Assembly (NCBI RefSeq): GCF_000001735.4
Contig: NC_003075.7
Span: 18,353,001-18,417,000 of the forward strand
DNA from: Arabidopsis thaliana
Taxonomy: Eukaryota; Streptophyta; Magnoliopsida; Brassicales; Brassicaceae
Reading direction: 5' to 3'
DNA: 64,000 nt
The position numbers were made by a program, and so were the translations under genes. Positions 21,736 through 31,253 of the stretch are shown here, piece by piece. Every line of letters begins with the position of its first letter. Position 1 is the stretch's first letter. The notes under the pieces were generated by a model. The model worked only from the letters and a program-made list of their open reading frames with translations, had not been told where the DNA came from and ran no database searches.

Positions 21736-24240
21736 TTAACTAACTCCTCTGATCTGCACAAGTAAGTCGTCTAACACTTCATAAATTTGATTAGCCTTGC
21801 AGTGAGATTTATCCTTAGACAAAAATATATGAACCTCCTTATTAATCCCAATCCAACTACGTCCAGGTTCTTTCACCACACCTTCAACCTTCATTCTTTC
21901 TCTCACCTTCTTAGCTTCAGTCCACATACCCTTGGACGCGTAAATATTAGAAAGCATAGTAAACGATCCACTGTCCTTGGGATCAGACAAAATAGCCATT
22001 TCAGCAGCATGTTCAGCTAACTCGACGTTACCGGCCTTTGCGCATCCACTCAGCAAGCTCCTCCATACTATAGCAGCTGGTTTTGTCGGCATTTTCTCAA
22101 TTAACTCCCTTGCTTTGTTCAATCTACCAGCACGGCCTAAAAGAGATACCATACAAACATAGTGCTCAGTTTCAGGTTCAATTCCAAATCGAAGCATTAA
22201 CTCAAATTGCTTAAGTCCATCTTCTACAAGACCAGCATGGCTACACGCTGATAGAACTCCAACAAAGGTGATGTAGTTAGGCTCTATTCCCTCACTCATC
22301 ATTTTTTCAAGCATCTGAAGAGCCTTTTTGCCTTCTCCATGATTCGCATAAGATGAGATGACAGAATTCCAACAAACTACATCTCTTGAAGCTGCTGAAT
22401 CAAAAGCCTTATGAGCGTCTTCGGGACTACCACATTTGGCGTACATATCTAGTAGAGCATTTGTAATATACGGATTACATTCCAAGCCTCTTTTCAGAAG
22501 CTGGCAATGGAACTCTTGACCCAATTGAACACTTGCTAGGTTGCCAGCTGCTGTAACCATGTTGGCAAACGTGAATTCGTCAGGTCTTTCTCTTGATAAC
22601 TGTAATTCCAGAAACAGGTTGAGAGCTTCTTCGTTCTCTGATTGTTGAACATAACCTGCAAACATAGAATTCCAGATAACAAGATCTTTCACTTTCATTT
22701 CATCAAACACAAGCCTGGAATCCTTGAGGCAGTAGCAATTTGAGTAAACATCAATCAAAGCGCTTCCAGCAAATATATCTAAGTTTAACCCATATTTGAA
22801 CATCAATCCATGGATTTGTTTACTCAGTCCCAAGCTTGTTAAAGAAGCAGATGCACGTAGAAGGCTAACAAAAGTCAATAGGCTAGGTCGAATCAATCTG
22901 AACCTCATGTCACGAAAGATGTTCAATGCTTCATGTAGTTCCCATTGTGTCCCAAGTCTCGAGTAACCTTCAATCATTGCATTGAATAAAACCACATCAG
23001 CAGCAGCGAAAATATCAAAAACTTTTCTGGCATCGGTCAAACAGTCACATTTCGCATACATGTCAATCAAGCTGTTAGTCACATAGCTATCATTGCCAAG
23101 ATTGGCTTTGATAGTGTAAGCATGAACTTGTGTTCCAAATCCCAAAGCATGAAGTGAGGCACAAGATGTGAGTATGCTAGAGCAAGCATACATATCCGGC
23201 TTTAAACCAAACTTTGACATACTGGTAAACAATTCCATGGCTTCTTTATGAAGAGCGTTCTGCTTATAACCAGAGAGCAAAGTGGTCCACGAAATGATGT
23301 TTTTATTCGGCATTCCATTGAATAGCTTATGAGCCGCTATAACTCTGCCACACTTCACATAAGAATCTATAAGCACATTCATCAGTGAGGCATCCATCTC
23401 AAGTCCATATCTTAAGATGTGCGCATGAATCTGCTTCCCACCTTCAAGAAACGGAAGTATTGAACATGCACTTAGAACCGTCGAAAGGATGTAGCCATCT
23501 GGAACAACATTGTCTTCCATTAGTTGGTAGAACAGCTGTAATGAAACGTAGCTTCTTCCCATTTTTACACACCCACTGATCATGGTCGTCCAAGTCACAG
23601 TAGATTTCTCTGGTAAAGCATCAAACACAAGCCTCGCATAATCGATATTACCATCCTTCAAATAAAAATCAATCAACAAGGTACCAACATAAACATCCCT
23701 ATCAAACCCACTCTTGACAAGAAAACTTTGTAGTTGAAACACCATCCAACGCCCACGACCATCTAAGCCTGAGCAAGCTTGAATAAAACTCGACAAAATA
23801 TATTCATTCGGACTGTCTTTTCTAGTTCTCCAGAACTCTAAGAAAACCACCAAAGATTCCTCATAAATCCCATGATGGTTGCAAGCTGAAACCATGGTAG
23901 ACCAAGAAACTAAGTTTCTCTCAGGCATTTTCTCGAACACCTTACGTGCATAAACCATACCACCAGCTCTCGAATACAAATTGATCAAAATGTTGCTAAG
24001 ATACGTATCTAACTCGAGGCCCCAAACAATAATCTGACCATGAACTACATTTTGATAATGCAACAGATCATCTGACGCACGCAGCTGCAAGAGACGAGCA
24101 AATTCGCGCCTTCCTCGGATTCCTATCGTAGAAGGAAAATCTGCGTTTACAAATTCCAAAAGACTTGAAGCAGAAGAAGATGAAGAGGAGTATAAACGTA
24201 TGGTTTCTTGGACTTTACGCCAACAGCGATAGCTTCTCAT
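21736..24240 (-). CDS. PLS-class pentatricopeptide repeat protein with E/E+ domains
   Basis: An intronless frame of 834 residues, which I recognise as AT4G39530. The N terminus (MRSYRCWRKVQETIRLYSSS) is basic and Ser-rich, consistent with mitochondrial import. More than a dozen PPR motifs follow in P-L-S order, with typical units such as DVYVGTLLIDFYLKDGNIDY, YVTNSLIDMYAKCDCLTDAR and YITNALLDMYAKCGSPEDAH. The C terminus has the E and E+ signatures (MPTKPAAIVWRSLLSGCAK, then EPGRSWIGINKEVHIF) but ends without a DYW deaminase domain. E+ proteins normally act in C-to-U editing of organelle transcripts and recruit a deaminase in trans; the target site cannot be read from here. Confidence 0.93.
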   Translation of the reverse strand: MRSYRCWRKVQETIRLYSSSSSSASSLLEFVNADFPSTIGIRGRREFARLLQLRASDDLLHYQNVVHGQIIVWGLELDTYLSNILINLYSRAGGMVYARKVFEKMPERNLVSWSTMVSACNHHGIYEESLVVFLEFWRTRKDSPNEYILSSFIQACSGLDGRGRWMVFQLQSFLVKSGFDRDVYVGTLLIDFYLKDGNIDYARLVFDALPEKSTVTWTTMISGCVKMGRSYVSLQLFYQLMEDNVVPDGYILSTVLSACSILPFLEGGKQIHAHILRYGLEMDASLMNVLIDSYVKCGRVIAAHKLFNGMPNKNIISWTTLLSGYKQNALHKEAMELFTSMSKFGLKPDMYACSSILTSCASLHALGFGTQVHAYTIKANLGNDSYVTNSLIDMYAKCDCLTDARKVFDIFAAADVVLFNAMIEGYSRLGTQWELHEALNIFRDMRFRLIRPSLLTFVSLLRASASLTSLGLSKQIHGLMFKYGLNLDIFAGSALIDVYSNCYCLKDSRLVFDEMKVKDLVIWNSMFAGYVQQSENEEALNLFLELQLSRERPDEFTFANMVTAAGNLASVQLGQEFHCQLLKRGLECNPYITNALLDMYAKCGSPEDAHKAFDSAASRDVVCWNSVISSYANHGEGKKALQMLEKMMSEGIEPNYITFVGVLSACSHAGLVEDGLKQFELMLRFGIEPETEHYVCMVSLLGRAGRLNKARELIEKMPTKPAAIVWRSLLSGCAKAGNVELAEHAAEMAILSDPKDSGSFTMLSNIYASKGMWTEAKKVRERMKVEGVVKEPGRSWIGINKEVHIFLSKDKSHCKANQIYEVLDDLLVQIRGVS

Positions 24241-25560
24241 CCTCCTGAGTGAGAAGAACAGAGCGTGCTGTGACGAATAAACATGCTGCCGTTTTTTGTC
24301 ATAAGCGAAGAAAGGGTGATGGAACTAATAAATAAAACGGCAACCAGTTATACTACCAAACATCAAAACGACAGGTGGCTGATGATATTGGATGATTTAA
24401 GTTTTTTGGTTAGGTTTGGTCGAAAAACAAGAACGGTAGATTTTGATGGCCCGGCATGTTACATTGCGTGGGCCATCCTTTAGCAACATATGTTGAATTT
24501 TAATTCCACGTTTCACCTACCAATATTCCTATTTGGACGACATTAAATATTCCTATTTTATACATCATTCTGCTAATAAATCTTGAAATTTGTAAAATAT
24601 TTACATTCATTTATGGTTAGTAAATACTCCCTCCGTTCCACTAAGATGAATTTTTTAGAAATTTCACATTCTTTAAGAAATATTGTATAAAAATAATTTT
24701 AACCTCTTAATATACTTTAAAAATAATAATAAATATTTATCTAATTATTTAGTAAGGATAAAACGGGAAAACAGTTTTAAAATTTGCATTGGAAATATAA
24801 AACTTCTATTTTTGTAAGACAAATATTTTTCCTAGAAAATTTCTCTTTATGGGACAGAGGGAGTAATTATGTTTTATATATATCTAGATTTTATGATTAA
24901 GTTTAATAAGAAGACAGATTTTAGAAATTTCATCCTTAGTTTACAGAGAAATTCTATCCATTCAAATCTGTAAACATTGGAAAGAATACGAATCAAGATC
25001 ATTTGAGATACTCACAATATGAACAGTTGTCACATATCATAAGGAAGATTTCTTAATTTTAAAACACGTTACACTTTTTCCACTAACATTTTATTTGGAC
25101 TTTTAATTGTCTTATTATCTTCAATTAAATACTTAATTATTGACTTGGCATAAATTTAGTAATTAACAGATAGTTTTGGAAATTTTCACCAACCCCTACG
25201 TTATAAATTCGTTTTATTCAGATTATAATTCTAAAACTAATTTTGGCCAATAAGAAAAGCGTAAGTTAAGAGAGAGAGAGAAAGAGTCTCTGCCTCTCAA
25301 GCTCCGCCGTCGGGGAAAAAAGGTGAAACCTTTATACATTCTCCGATTTCATTTGTCTTTGCATTGATTGTTTATGCAGAATTTGGATTTGTTTATTCCT
25401 TAAAACTCTTTCTTTTACTATTATTACTCACGAAGTTTCTTCAAAAGTGTCATCTGCAATTAGTTTAATTCTCAGAAAGGAAATGGTTCCATTGATGATA
25501 TTTGGCGTTGAAGATGAGTAATAGATTTTGCTGAATTCATGTACTGTGCATTTGCAGAAT
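24241..25560. other. Divergent intergenic region, PPR gene to SK2
   Basis: Holds both promoters, a Stowaway-like MITE at 24627-24863 (listed separately) and the SK2 leader. GA-rich sequence and a probable leader exon lie at about 25.26-25.32 kb, with a likely 5' UTR intron from about 25.32 kb to the TTTGCAG ending just before the SK2 start codon. Confidence 0.5.
24627..24863. mobile_element. Stowaway-like MITE (Tc1/mariner type), 237 bp
   Basis: The element starts CTCCCTCCGTTCCA and ends TGGGACAGAGGGAG. These are inverted repeats of each other with two mismatches, and the similarity extends inward about 35 bp per arm. Both ends are flanked by the dinucleotide TA (24625-24626 and 24864-24865), the target duplication of this superfamily. 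CTCCCTCCGT is the classic Stowaway terminus. The interior is AT-rich with no coding capacity, so it is non-autonomous. Confidence 0.9.
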
Positions 25561-27253
25561 ATGGAAGCAGCTACTGTTCAGAGGTTTCAGTACTCATCAT
25601 GGAATGATTTGAGAAATTTTGAAGGGAAGCCTCGTGGTTCTCTGAGGTATAATACACAGCGAATTAAGGAAGATAAAAGGTTTAGAGTTGTTGCTTTAAC
25701 TCTTGACAAAAGAAGGGATCATCGACTTAGATCAGTTTCTGATAAGAACTCCTCAGGTTCTTACGAAAAGCATGAATCTTTCGATATGATTTAGATTGTG
25801 TCTATTTTGATGACAAAGAGATTTCTTTCTTCCATCTTTTTTCTTTATTCTGTAGCATTGTTGGAAACTGGAAGTCTTCTTCATTCTCCATTTGATGAAG
25901 AACAACAGATTTTGAAGGCCAGTCTAAATACTCATCTACTATTACATCAAGACAGTCGGTTAAGATGTTGTTTTGTCTTCCTGTATATTTTCTCTACCTA
26001 AATCTTATGTTGACAGTGGATTACATTAGCTTCTGCAGAAAAAAGCTGAAGAGGTTAAACCGTATTTAAATGGACGATCGATGTATCTTGTTGGTCAGTT
26101 TCTATGTCTCATCCTTTGTTTCAGTATTGTTTAGCTTCTCTTGCATTTTGGTAGTTGAACAGTTTCCTCGTGAATGCGTTAGGTATGATGGGTTCCGGGA
26201 AAACGACTGTAGGGAAGATTATGGCAAGATCGCTTGGTTATACATTCTTTGATTGGTATATTGTCTGCCCATTTTCAACTGGATGTTGGTTCAACTTTAG
26301 CTGATCTTAAACATTGTTTTGTAAATGTGCCAGTGACACTTTGATCGAGCAGGCTATGAAGGGAACTTCTGTAGCTGAGATATTTGAGCATTTCGGTGAG
26401 AGTGTCTTCAGAGAAAAAGAGGTTGGTTTTATGCACTTCTTCCCCTAAGTCTTATTGTAGTCTAGCTGCTAATTTCACCACATGCTTTATTCCTAGACTG
26501 AAGCGTTAAAGAAACTCTCTTTGATGTACCACCAAGTTGTTGTTTCAACCGGGGGAGGGGCAGTTATAAGACCCATCAATTGGTGCGTTTCCTTCTCATC
26601 AATGATCAATGATATAATCTCGATCATTTGGTAATAATGTGTCCAATTTTGTATTCAGGAAGTACATGCATAAAGGTATTAGTATTTGGCTTGATGTACC
26701 TCTAGAAGCCTTAGCGCATAGAATAGCTGCTGTAGGAACTGGTTCAAGACCATTGCTACATGATGATGAGTCAGGGGACACATACACAGCGGTAATGCTA
26801 CCACTGTTAAGCTATAAAAAAGAATTTATCTTTCCCTGTGGTTTTGCTCATTTGTAACTTCAAATAGGCTTTAAACCGTCTTTCAACGATTTGGGATGCA
26901 CGTGGTGAAGCATACACTAAAGCCAGCGCAAGAGTTTCCTTGGAGAGTATGATCCTTTCCACCTTTCATGTTATATAGCTTGACACAATCTCAGCCATTT
27001 TGATTACTGACTAGTTTACTCGATTTGTTCAGATATTACTTTGAAGCTCGGTTATAGAAGTGTCTCAGATCTTACACCAGCTGAAATCGCCATTGAGGTA
27101 AGTCTTAGAATCTCTCTGTTCCTATTCAGGTGTGTACATTGGAGTTCATATGTTTTATGAAAGCTCAACTGCGTAATTCATCATCAGGCCTTTGAGCAAG
27201 TTCAGAGCTATTTAGAGAAAGAAGATGGTATGGCTAGACCAGATGGACTCTAG
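25561..27253 (+). CDS. SK2: Shikimate kinase 2, chloroplastic
   Basis: Ten exons give 300 residues: 25561-25756, 25856-25917, 26039-26093, 26183-26255, 26334-26421, 26497-26582, 26659-26791, 26868-26946, 27033-27097, 27188-27253. Residues 1 to about 85 form a plastid transit region. The kinase core carries Walker [10 protein letters not shown] (105-113), the shikimate-binding segments FFDCDTLIE and GGGAVIR, and the lid region GTGSRPLL. The enzyme phosphorylates shikimate at the 3-hydroxyl with ATP, step five of the plastid shikimate pathway. Exon 2 to exon 3 requires a phase-0 junction, and the only fit is a GC donor (AAG|GCCAGT). The frame is also open past the exon 1 donor for 38 bases, but that read-through ends quickly. 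Confidence 0.94.
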
Positions 27254-27680
27254 TTCCAGAAAGTTATGTTTCCCCGCAACATCTCATGAATTTGTGCCTA
27301 GTTTTGAATGTTGTATATAAATGAATAATACTCTGTTTGAGCACATTGTCTTCTTTTCAAATTGACCCAAAAAATGAAAAGGAGCCATTTGCATTTTTAT
27401 AAAAAGACGGTAAGAAGAAACCCAATTTTTTGCAACTTCATCAGTGAGTCATTAAGAAAGACAAAGCCAAATTATGTGTACACTAGACGACCAAACACTC
27501 CTCAATAAAATGTGAATGTCTTAGATTTACTTGTTCTTCCCATAGGTCTTTTAGCAGCACAAGATAAGCAAAGCATCAAAGGTTTTCAGCATTCAGCTAA
27601 AAACAAGAGACACAAGCATCCAACAAAATGATACGATACACGCAAGAAACAAAGATTCACCACATTCACGTCTTGTCTCA
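27254..27680. other. Convergent spacer, SK2 3' end to first F-box/kelch gene
   Basis: Holds the 3' UTRs of SK2 (+) and of the F-box/kelch gene (-). I see no gene or repeat here. Confidence 0.5.
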
Positions 27681-28859
27681 TCAAACGGTAGGGGAAAGAG
27701 CATACACGACTTCATATGACAAGGGAACTGTAAGAACTGCGTCATGCCACTCGACCTTCCCCCAAATCTCTTCGCTGTTGCGCCTTTCAAGCGCAATCAC
27801 AGCACACAAAATCATCTTGTTCTTACATCCATCATCGGAAGTCACAATCTTGTCCCAGAAAACCGCCATCTTTCCACCATAATCCGCCATTTTTCCACCA
27901 CATCTGGCAAACCTGGGGAGTCCTTTCACACCCTTGAGATCCCTCCAGAGTCTTGCCATAGTGTCATACCATTTGAAGACTCCCTTATAGTAATAGTAAA
28001 GCACGTTCTCAACAACGCAATAAGAATACCATACCCAACCTATATCCATGTCCCATTTCATCCTTTCCCACCTACCTTCCTTGGGTTTGTAAATCAAACC
28101 ATGAGAGTTTGCAATCAAGATTTCTCCTTCCACCACTGCGCTTTTATGTATGCTACAACCTCCAATCTCTGCGCCAGGGCTCGAGACAGACTCCCAAGTT
28201 TGGGTTCTAGGATCGAAAACCTCCATCCAGTTGGAGGAATTGCTGCAGTCTTTGCAGCCTCCTGTTACATATATCTTTCCTTCAACAACATTAGCCGCCG
28301 GATATCTCCGCTCTACTCTCATGCCTGGACCCTCGTGCCATGTGTGAGACTGACAGTCCAGGACCGAGACGATAGACGAGTGTGCTTTGTCGATGGGTCC
28401 TCCAATGTTGTAGATATTAGAACCAACGGCAACGAGACCCGACCAGTACGCAGGACGAGAATGGAGAACTGGGATTGCAGCCAGAACATACCCACTTGAC
28501 ATCTTCTTCTTCTTCTTCTTCTTCTTCTTCTTCTCAGTGATATCATTGGTTAGAGTTCGATTAGGTTTCAGACAGAGAGTGAACCAACGAGGGTTAGGGT
28601 CAGAATCTTTCTCCTGTAAACACACATAGAGACAACTCTCAGTGCGACCTAACAGAGATCGGGTCTTGTAGAGATCTGGTGAAGCAATCAAGGAGCGGAA
28701 GCTCTTGGAGACTAAGGAGAGAGTTGGGTAATACAATCTCGAGACGCGTGCTAAGCAGCTCACTACTAAATCATCTGGAAGTGAAGGATTTGGGGTTGTC
28801 GATTGCGGCGTCGGCGATGGCTTCTTCGTCGTCTTCCTCTTCTTTTCCGGGGACGACAT
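27681..28859 (-). CDS. F-box/kelch-repeat protein (array member 1)
   Basis: An intronless frame of 392 residues (AT4G39550 by recognition). F-box at about residues 25-70 with LPDDLVVSCLARVSRLYYPT and LVSKSFRSLIASPDLYKTRS, followed by kelch repeats marked by VGSNIYNIGGP and VEGKIYVTGGC with the downstream Trp-containing strands (TQTWESV). Such proteins act as substrate adaptors of SCF ubiquitin ligases: the F-box binds ASK/SKP1 and the kelch blades bind the target. The target is unknown. A run of about a dozen lysines, encoded by a TTC/GAA microsatellite at 28503-28534, sits between F-box and kelch parts. It starts a six-member same-strand array. Confidence 0.92.
   Translation of the reverse strand: MSSPEKKRKTTKKPSPTPQSTTPNPSLPDDLVVSCLARVSRLYYPTLSLVSKSFRSLIASPDLYKTRSLLGRTESCLYVCLQEKDSDPNPRWFTLCLKPNRTLTNDITEKKKKKKKKKKMSSGYVLAAIPVLHSRPAYWSGLVAVGSNIYNIGGPIDKAHSSIVSVLDCQSHTWHEGPGMRVERRYPAANVVEGKIYVTGGCKDCSNSSNWMEVFDPRTQTWESVSSPGAEIGGCSIHKSAVVEGEILIANSHGLIYKPKEGRWERMKWDMDIGWVWYSYCVVENVLYYYYKGVFKWYDTMARLWRDLKGVKGLPRFARCGGKMADYGGKMAVFWDKIVTSDDGCKNKMILCAVIALERRNSEEIWGKVEWHDAVLTVPLSYEVVYALSPTV
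28502..28535. repeat. (TTC)n microsatellite inside an F-box/kelch gene
   Basis: About eleven TTC units on the plus strand, read as AAG (Lys) on the coding strand. It lies in frame, so length changes by whole units only alter the lysine count. A shorter run occurs at the equivalent site of the paralog at 31254-32441. Confidence 0.9.
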
Positions 28860-29607
28860 TGGCGAGTATAGGCGTCGATCAACCTCTGTATTCTTTTCCG
28901 ACAGCAGAGGACAAAAGTTAGGGGTTTTGACTTCACTTCACTACCGAAGCGCGTGTGCTTTAACCGCTAAAATTTCGCGTGAGAATTTCCACAAATCTTA
29001 TAAGGGCTAATTAACACTTCTAGGCCCAATTTATAAGTTGGTCTCAAAAGCCATTATATATCTCAATGGGCCTCATATCATTATTTGATTTCATCACATG
29101 CTTTCTTTCAAGACTGAGGCACTAATGCAACTTGATACGATGCGACCATGGATAGAATGTCTCATTCTTAACTCTTAACATGTATGTATATAACAGAATA
29201 AAGTTTTGTGAAAGAAAAAAAGCATGTGATAAGCGTGTGAAAAAAAGCATGTGATAATTTTTTTTATTTTTTTCACAAAATACTGTAATAAGCGTTTATC
29301 TTCTTTTGGTGTGATAATATTAAATGAAAACACACATAAAAGCCATAATCATTTGGTTTATAAGATTGTAATAAGCAAGCAAGCAAAGCAAAGCCTTTGC
29401 AAACGAAGCGAAATAAAACAAAAAATTTCTCGTAACTACACGACCAAACTCTCTTCCAGAGTACACATCTTTTTACCGTCCTTGCTACGAATGTGAACAC
29501 CCCAACCTGTTCAACAAAAACAGTGTGAAACATTTGGTTATAGTCTCGCATCACAAAACAAGCAAAGCTTAAACATTTGCAAGATTCACTACCGAGTCAA
29601 CAATTCA
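28860..29607. other. Spacer between F-box/kelch array members 1 and 2
   Basis: Promoter of member 1 and 3' flank of member 2. AT-rich, with a short duplicated AAAAGCATGTGATAA near 29.22 and 29.25 kb. No supportable gene. Confidence 0.45.
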
Positions 29608-29960
29608 TCAAACATTAGCGGAACGAGCACACACGAATTCATAAGGCTCAGGGACTGTAAGCACAGCATCAAACCACTCAACCCTCCCCCAAATGTTTTC
29701 ATTGTGGCGCTTTTCAAGTGTGATTACCGCACACCAAATCACCATGTTATTATTGCCAGTAGTAGGTAACTTGTCCCACAAAACCGCCATCTTCCCACCA
29801 TAATCCGCTAATCTAACATAAGAATAACTAGCAAACTCAGGCAATCCTTCCAAACCCTTGAGCTTCATCCAGCATCCTATCTTAGAGTCATACAATTTGA
29901 TTCCGTCTATATTACTGTAACAATACAGCACATTATCTATCACGCAACAAGAAGCCATAC
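29608..29960 (-). pseudogene. Out-of-frame 3' remnant of F-box/kelch array member 2
   Basis: The frame encodes the normal C-terminal segment of the family (SCCVIDNVLYCYSN, LKGLEGLPEFASYSYVRLAD, YGGKMAVLWDKLPT, GRVEWFDAVLTVPEPYEF) but is shifted by one base from the upstream 266-residue frame. The clean family match over more than 100 residues, with no further interruption, suggests the shift is recent. I see no convincing splice pair that would rejoin the two frames. Confidence 0.75.
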
Positions 29961-30740
29961 CCATCCTAAATCCAAATAATTCACTTCTCCTATCGCTTCC
30001 CATTTATCTATTCTTGGGTTGTAAGCAACACCCACACCCTTATACCCAAACAAGCAGATAGCTTCTTCAATCACTGCGCTCTTGCGTATACGTCTGTCAC
30101 ATCCATCTGCGATAGGGTTTAGCACAGGCTCCCAAGTTTGGGTTTTTATATCGAAAACTTCCATCCAATTGGAGGAATTGGAGTCTCTGCTGCCTCCTGC
30201 AACATATATCTTCCCATCAATAACATTGGCTGCATGTGAATTCCGCTCCACCAGCATGTTTGGAGCATCACGCCACGTGTGATACCGGCAGTCCAATATC
30301 GAGACACTAGAGGAGTGTTCATTGATGATGGATCCGCCAATGTTGTATATATCAGAACCAACAGCAACGAGACCAGAGCAATGTACAGGACGAGAATTGG
30401 GGATTGAGATTGCCGCCATAACATGCCCACTTGGCTTAGGTTTTCGGCAGAGAGTGAACCAGCGAGGGTTAAAGTCAGAAGGGATCCCTAAGCACAGATA
30501 GAGACAGCTCTCTGTGCGGCCTAAGAGTGACCGAGTCTCGTAAAGCTCCGGTGAAGCAATGAGAGATCGAAAGCTCTTGGAGACGAGAGAGAGAATTGGG
30601 TAGTCCAATCTCGAGACGCGGGCGAGGATACTTATTAGCAAATCAACAGGAAGTGATAAAATCTGGGTCGAATGCGGCGTCGGTGAGAGTATCGGCGACG
30701 TCGTCGTCTTCTTCTTCATCTTCTTCACCGGCGATGACAT
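29940..30740 (-). CDS. F-box/kelch-repeat protein, truncated by frameshift (array member 2)
   Basis: The frame of 266 residues (AT4G39560 by recognition) has a complete F-box (LPVDLLISILARVSRLDYPI, LVSKSFRSLIASPELYETRS) and the kelch strands VGSDIYNIGGS and IDGKIYVAGGS. It stops early after GWVW, where the intact paralogs continue with their last kelch blades. Those blades are still readable in the next frame downstream (29608-29960), so this gene carries a one-base frameshift near 29950-29958 compared with the array consensus. A shortened protein that keeps the F-box and about half of the propeller could still be made; whether it works is unknown. Confidence 0.8.
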   Translation of the reverse strand: MSSPVKKMKKKTTTSPILSPTPHSTQILSLPVDLLISILARVSRLDYPILSLVSKSFRSLIASPELYETRSLLGRTESCLYLCLGIPSDFNPRWFTLCRKPKPSGHVMAAISIPNSRPVHCSGLVAVGSDIYNIGGSIINEHSSSVSILDCRYHTWRDAPNMLVERNSHAANVIDGKIYVAGGSRDSNSSNWMEVFDIKTQTWEPVLNPIADGCDRRIRKSAVIEEAICLFGYKGVGVAYNPRIDKWEAIGEVNYLDLGWVWLLVA

Positions 30741-31253
30741 TGGCGAAAATAAAATTATCGACTGCAGAGAACCAAAGTCAAAGAGGATTTTAGGGATTTT
30801 GACTGCTAAGCCTTATCGAGCGTAATGGACTTTGTTGCTTCTGCGTTTATCCTTCACATTAATAAATTCTTAATGGGCCTCAAAGCATTAAATTTGTTAA
30901 TTTGAAGAAGAATGCACAATTCATTACACTGGATTTCGTTTCTATAAATACATTTGAAAAGTTTAATTTCAACTCTAACAGTACTGCTACTGCATCATTG
31001 GATGATTCCATAACGTACAATGACATGAGACATACTTGCACAATGAAAGTATTAAACTTTCTTTTCAACCAAAACAGTGTTTCATAGGTCTGACTGTAGC
31101 AGCAGAAAGAAAGCTAACCATCAAAGGTTTACAAGTGAAACAATGTCAATAGCATAAGTCATAAGAGCTAAAAAGACAAGACACAATCATACAACAAAAT
31201 GATCAAATACCCACAAACCATTAAAGATTCACCACATTCAAGTCTGTCATTCA
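30741..31253. other. Spacer between F-box/kelch array members 2 and 3
   Basis: Contains the promoter of member 2 and the 3' flank of member 3. Short open frames on both strands near 30.9-31.09 kb have no protein character. Confidence 0.45.

Noticed and set aside
25757-25794. Read-through of SK2 exon 1 ([12 protein letters not shown])
   Set aside because: It ends in a stop after a few codons. Splicing at TCAG|GTTCTT restores the kinase frame, so this is intron.
27744-28499. 251-codon plus-strand open frame
   Set aside because: Entirely antisense to F-box/kelch member 1, which has a clear family match on the other strand.
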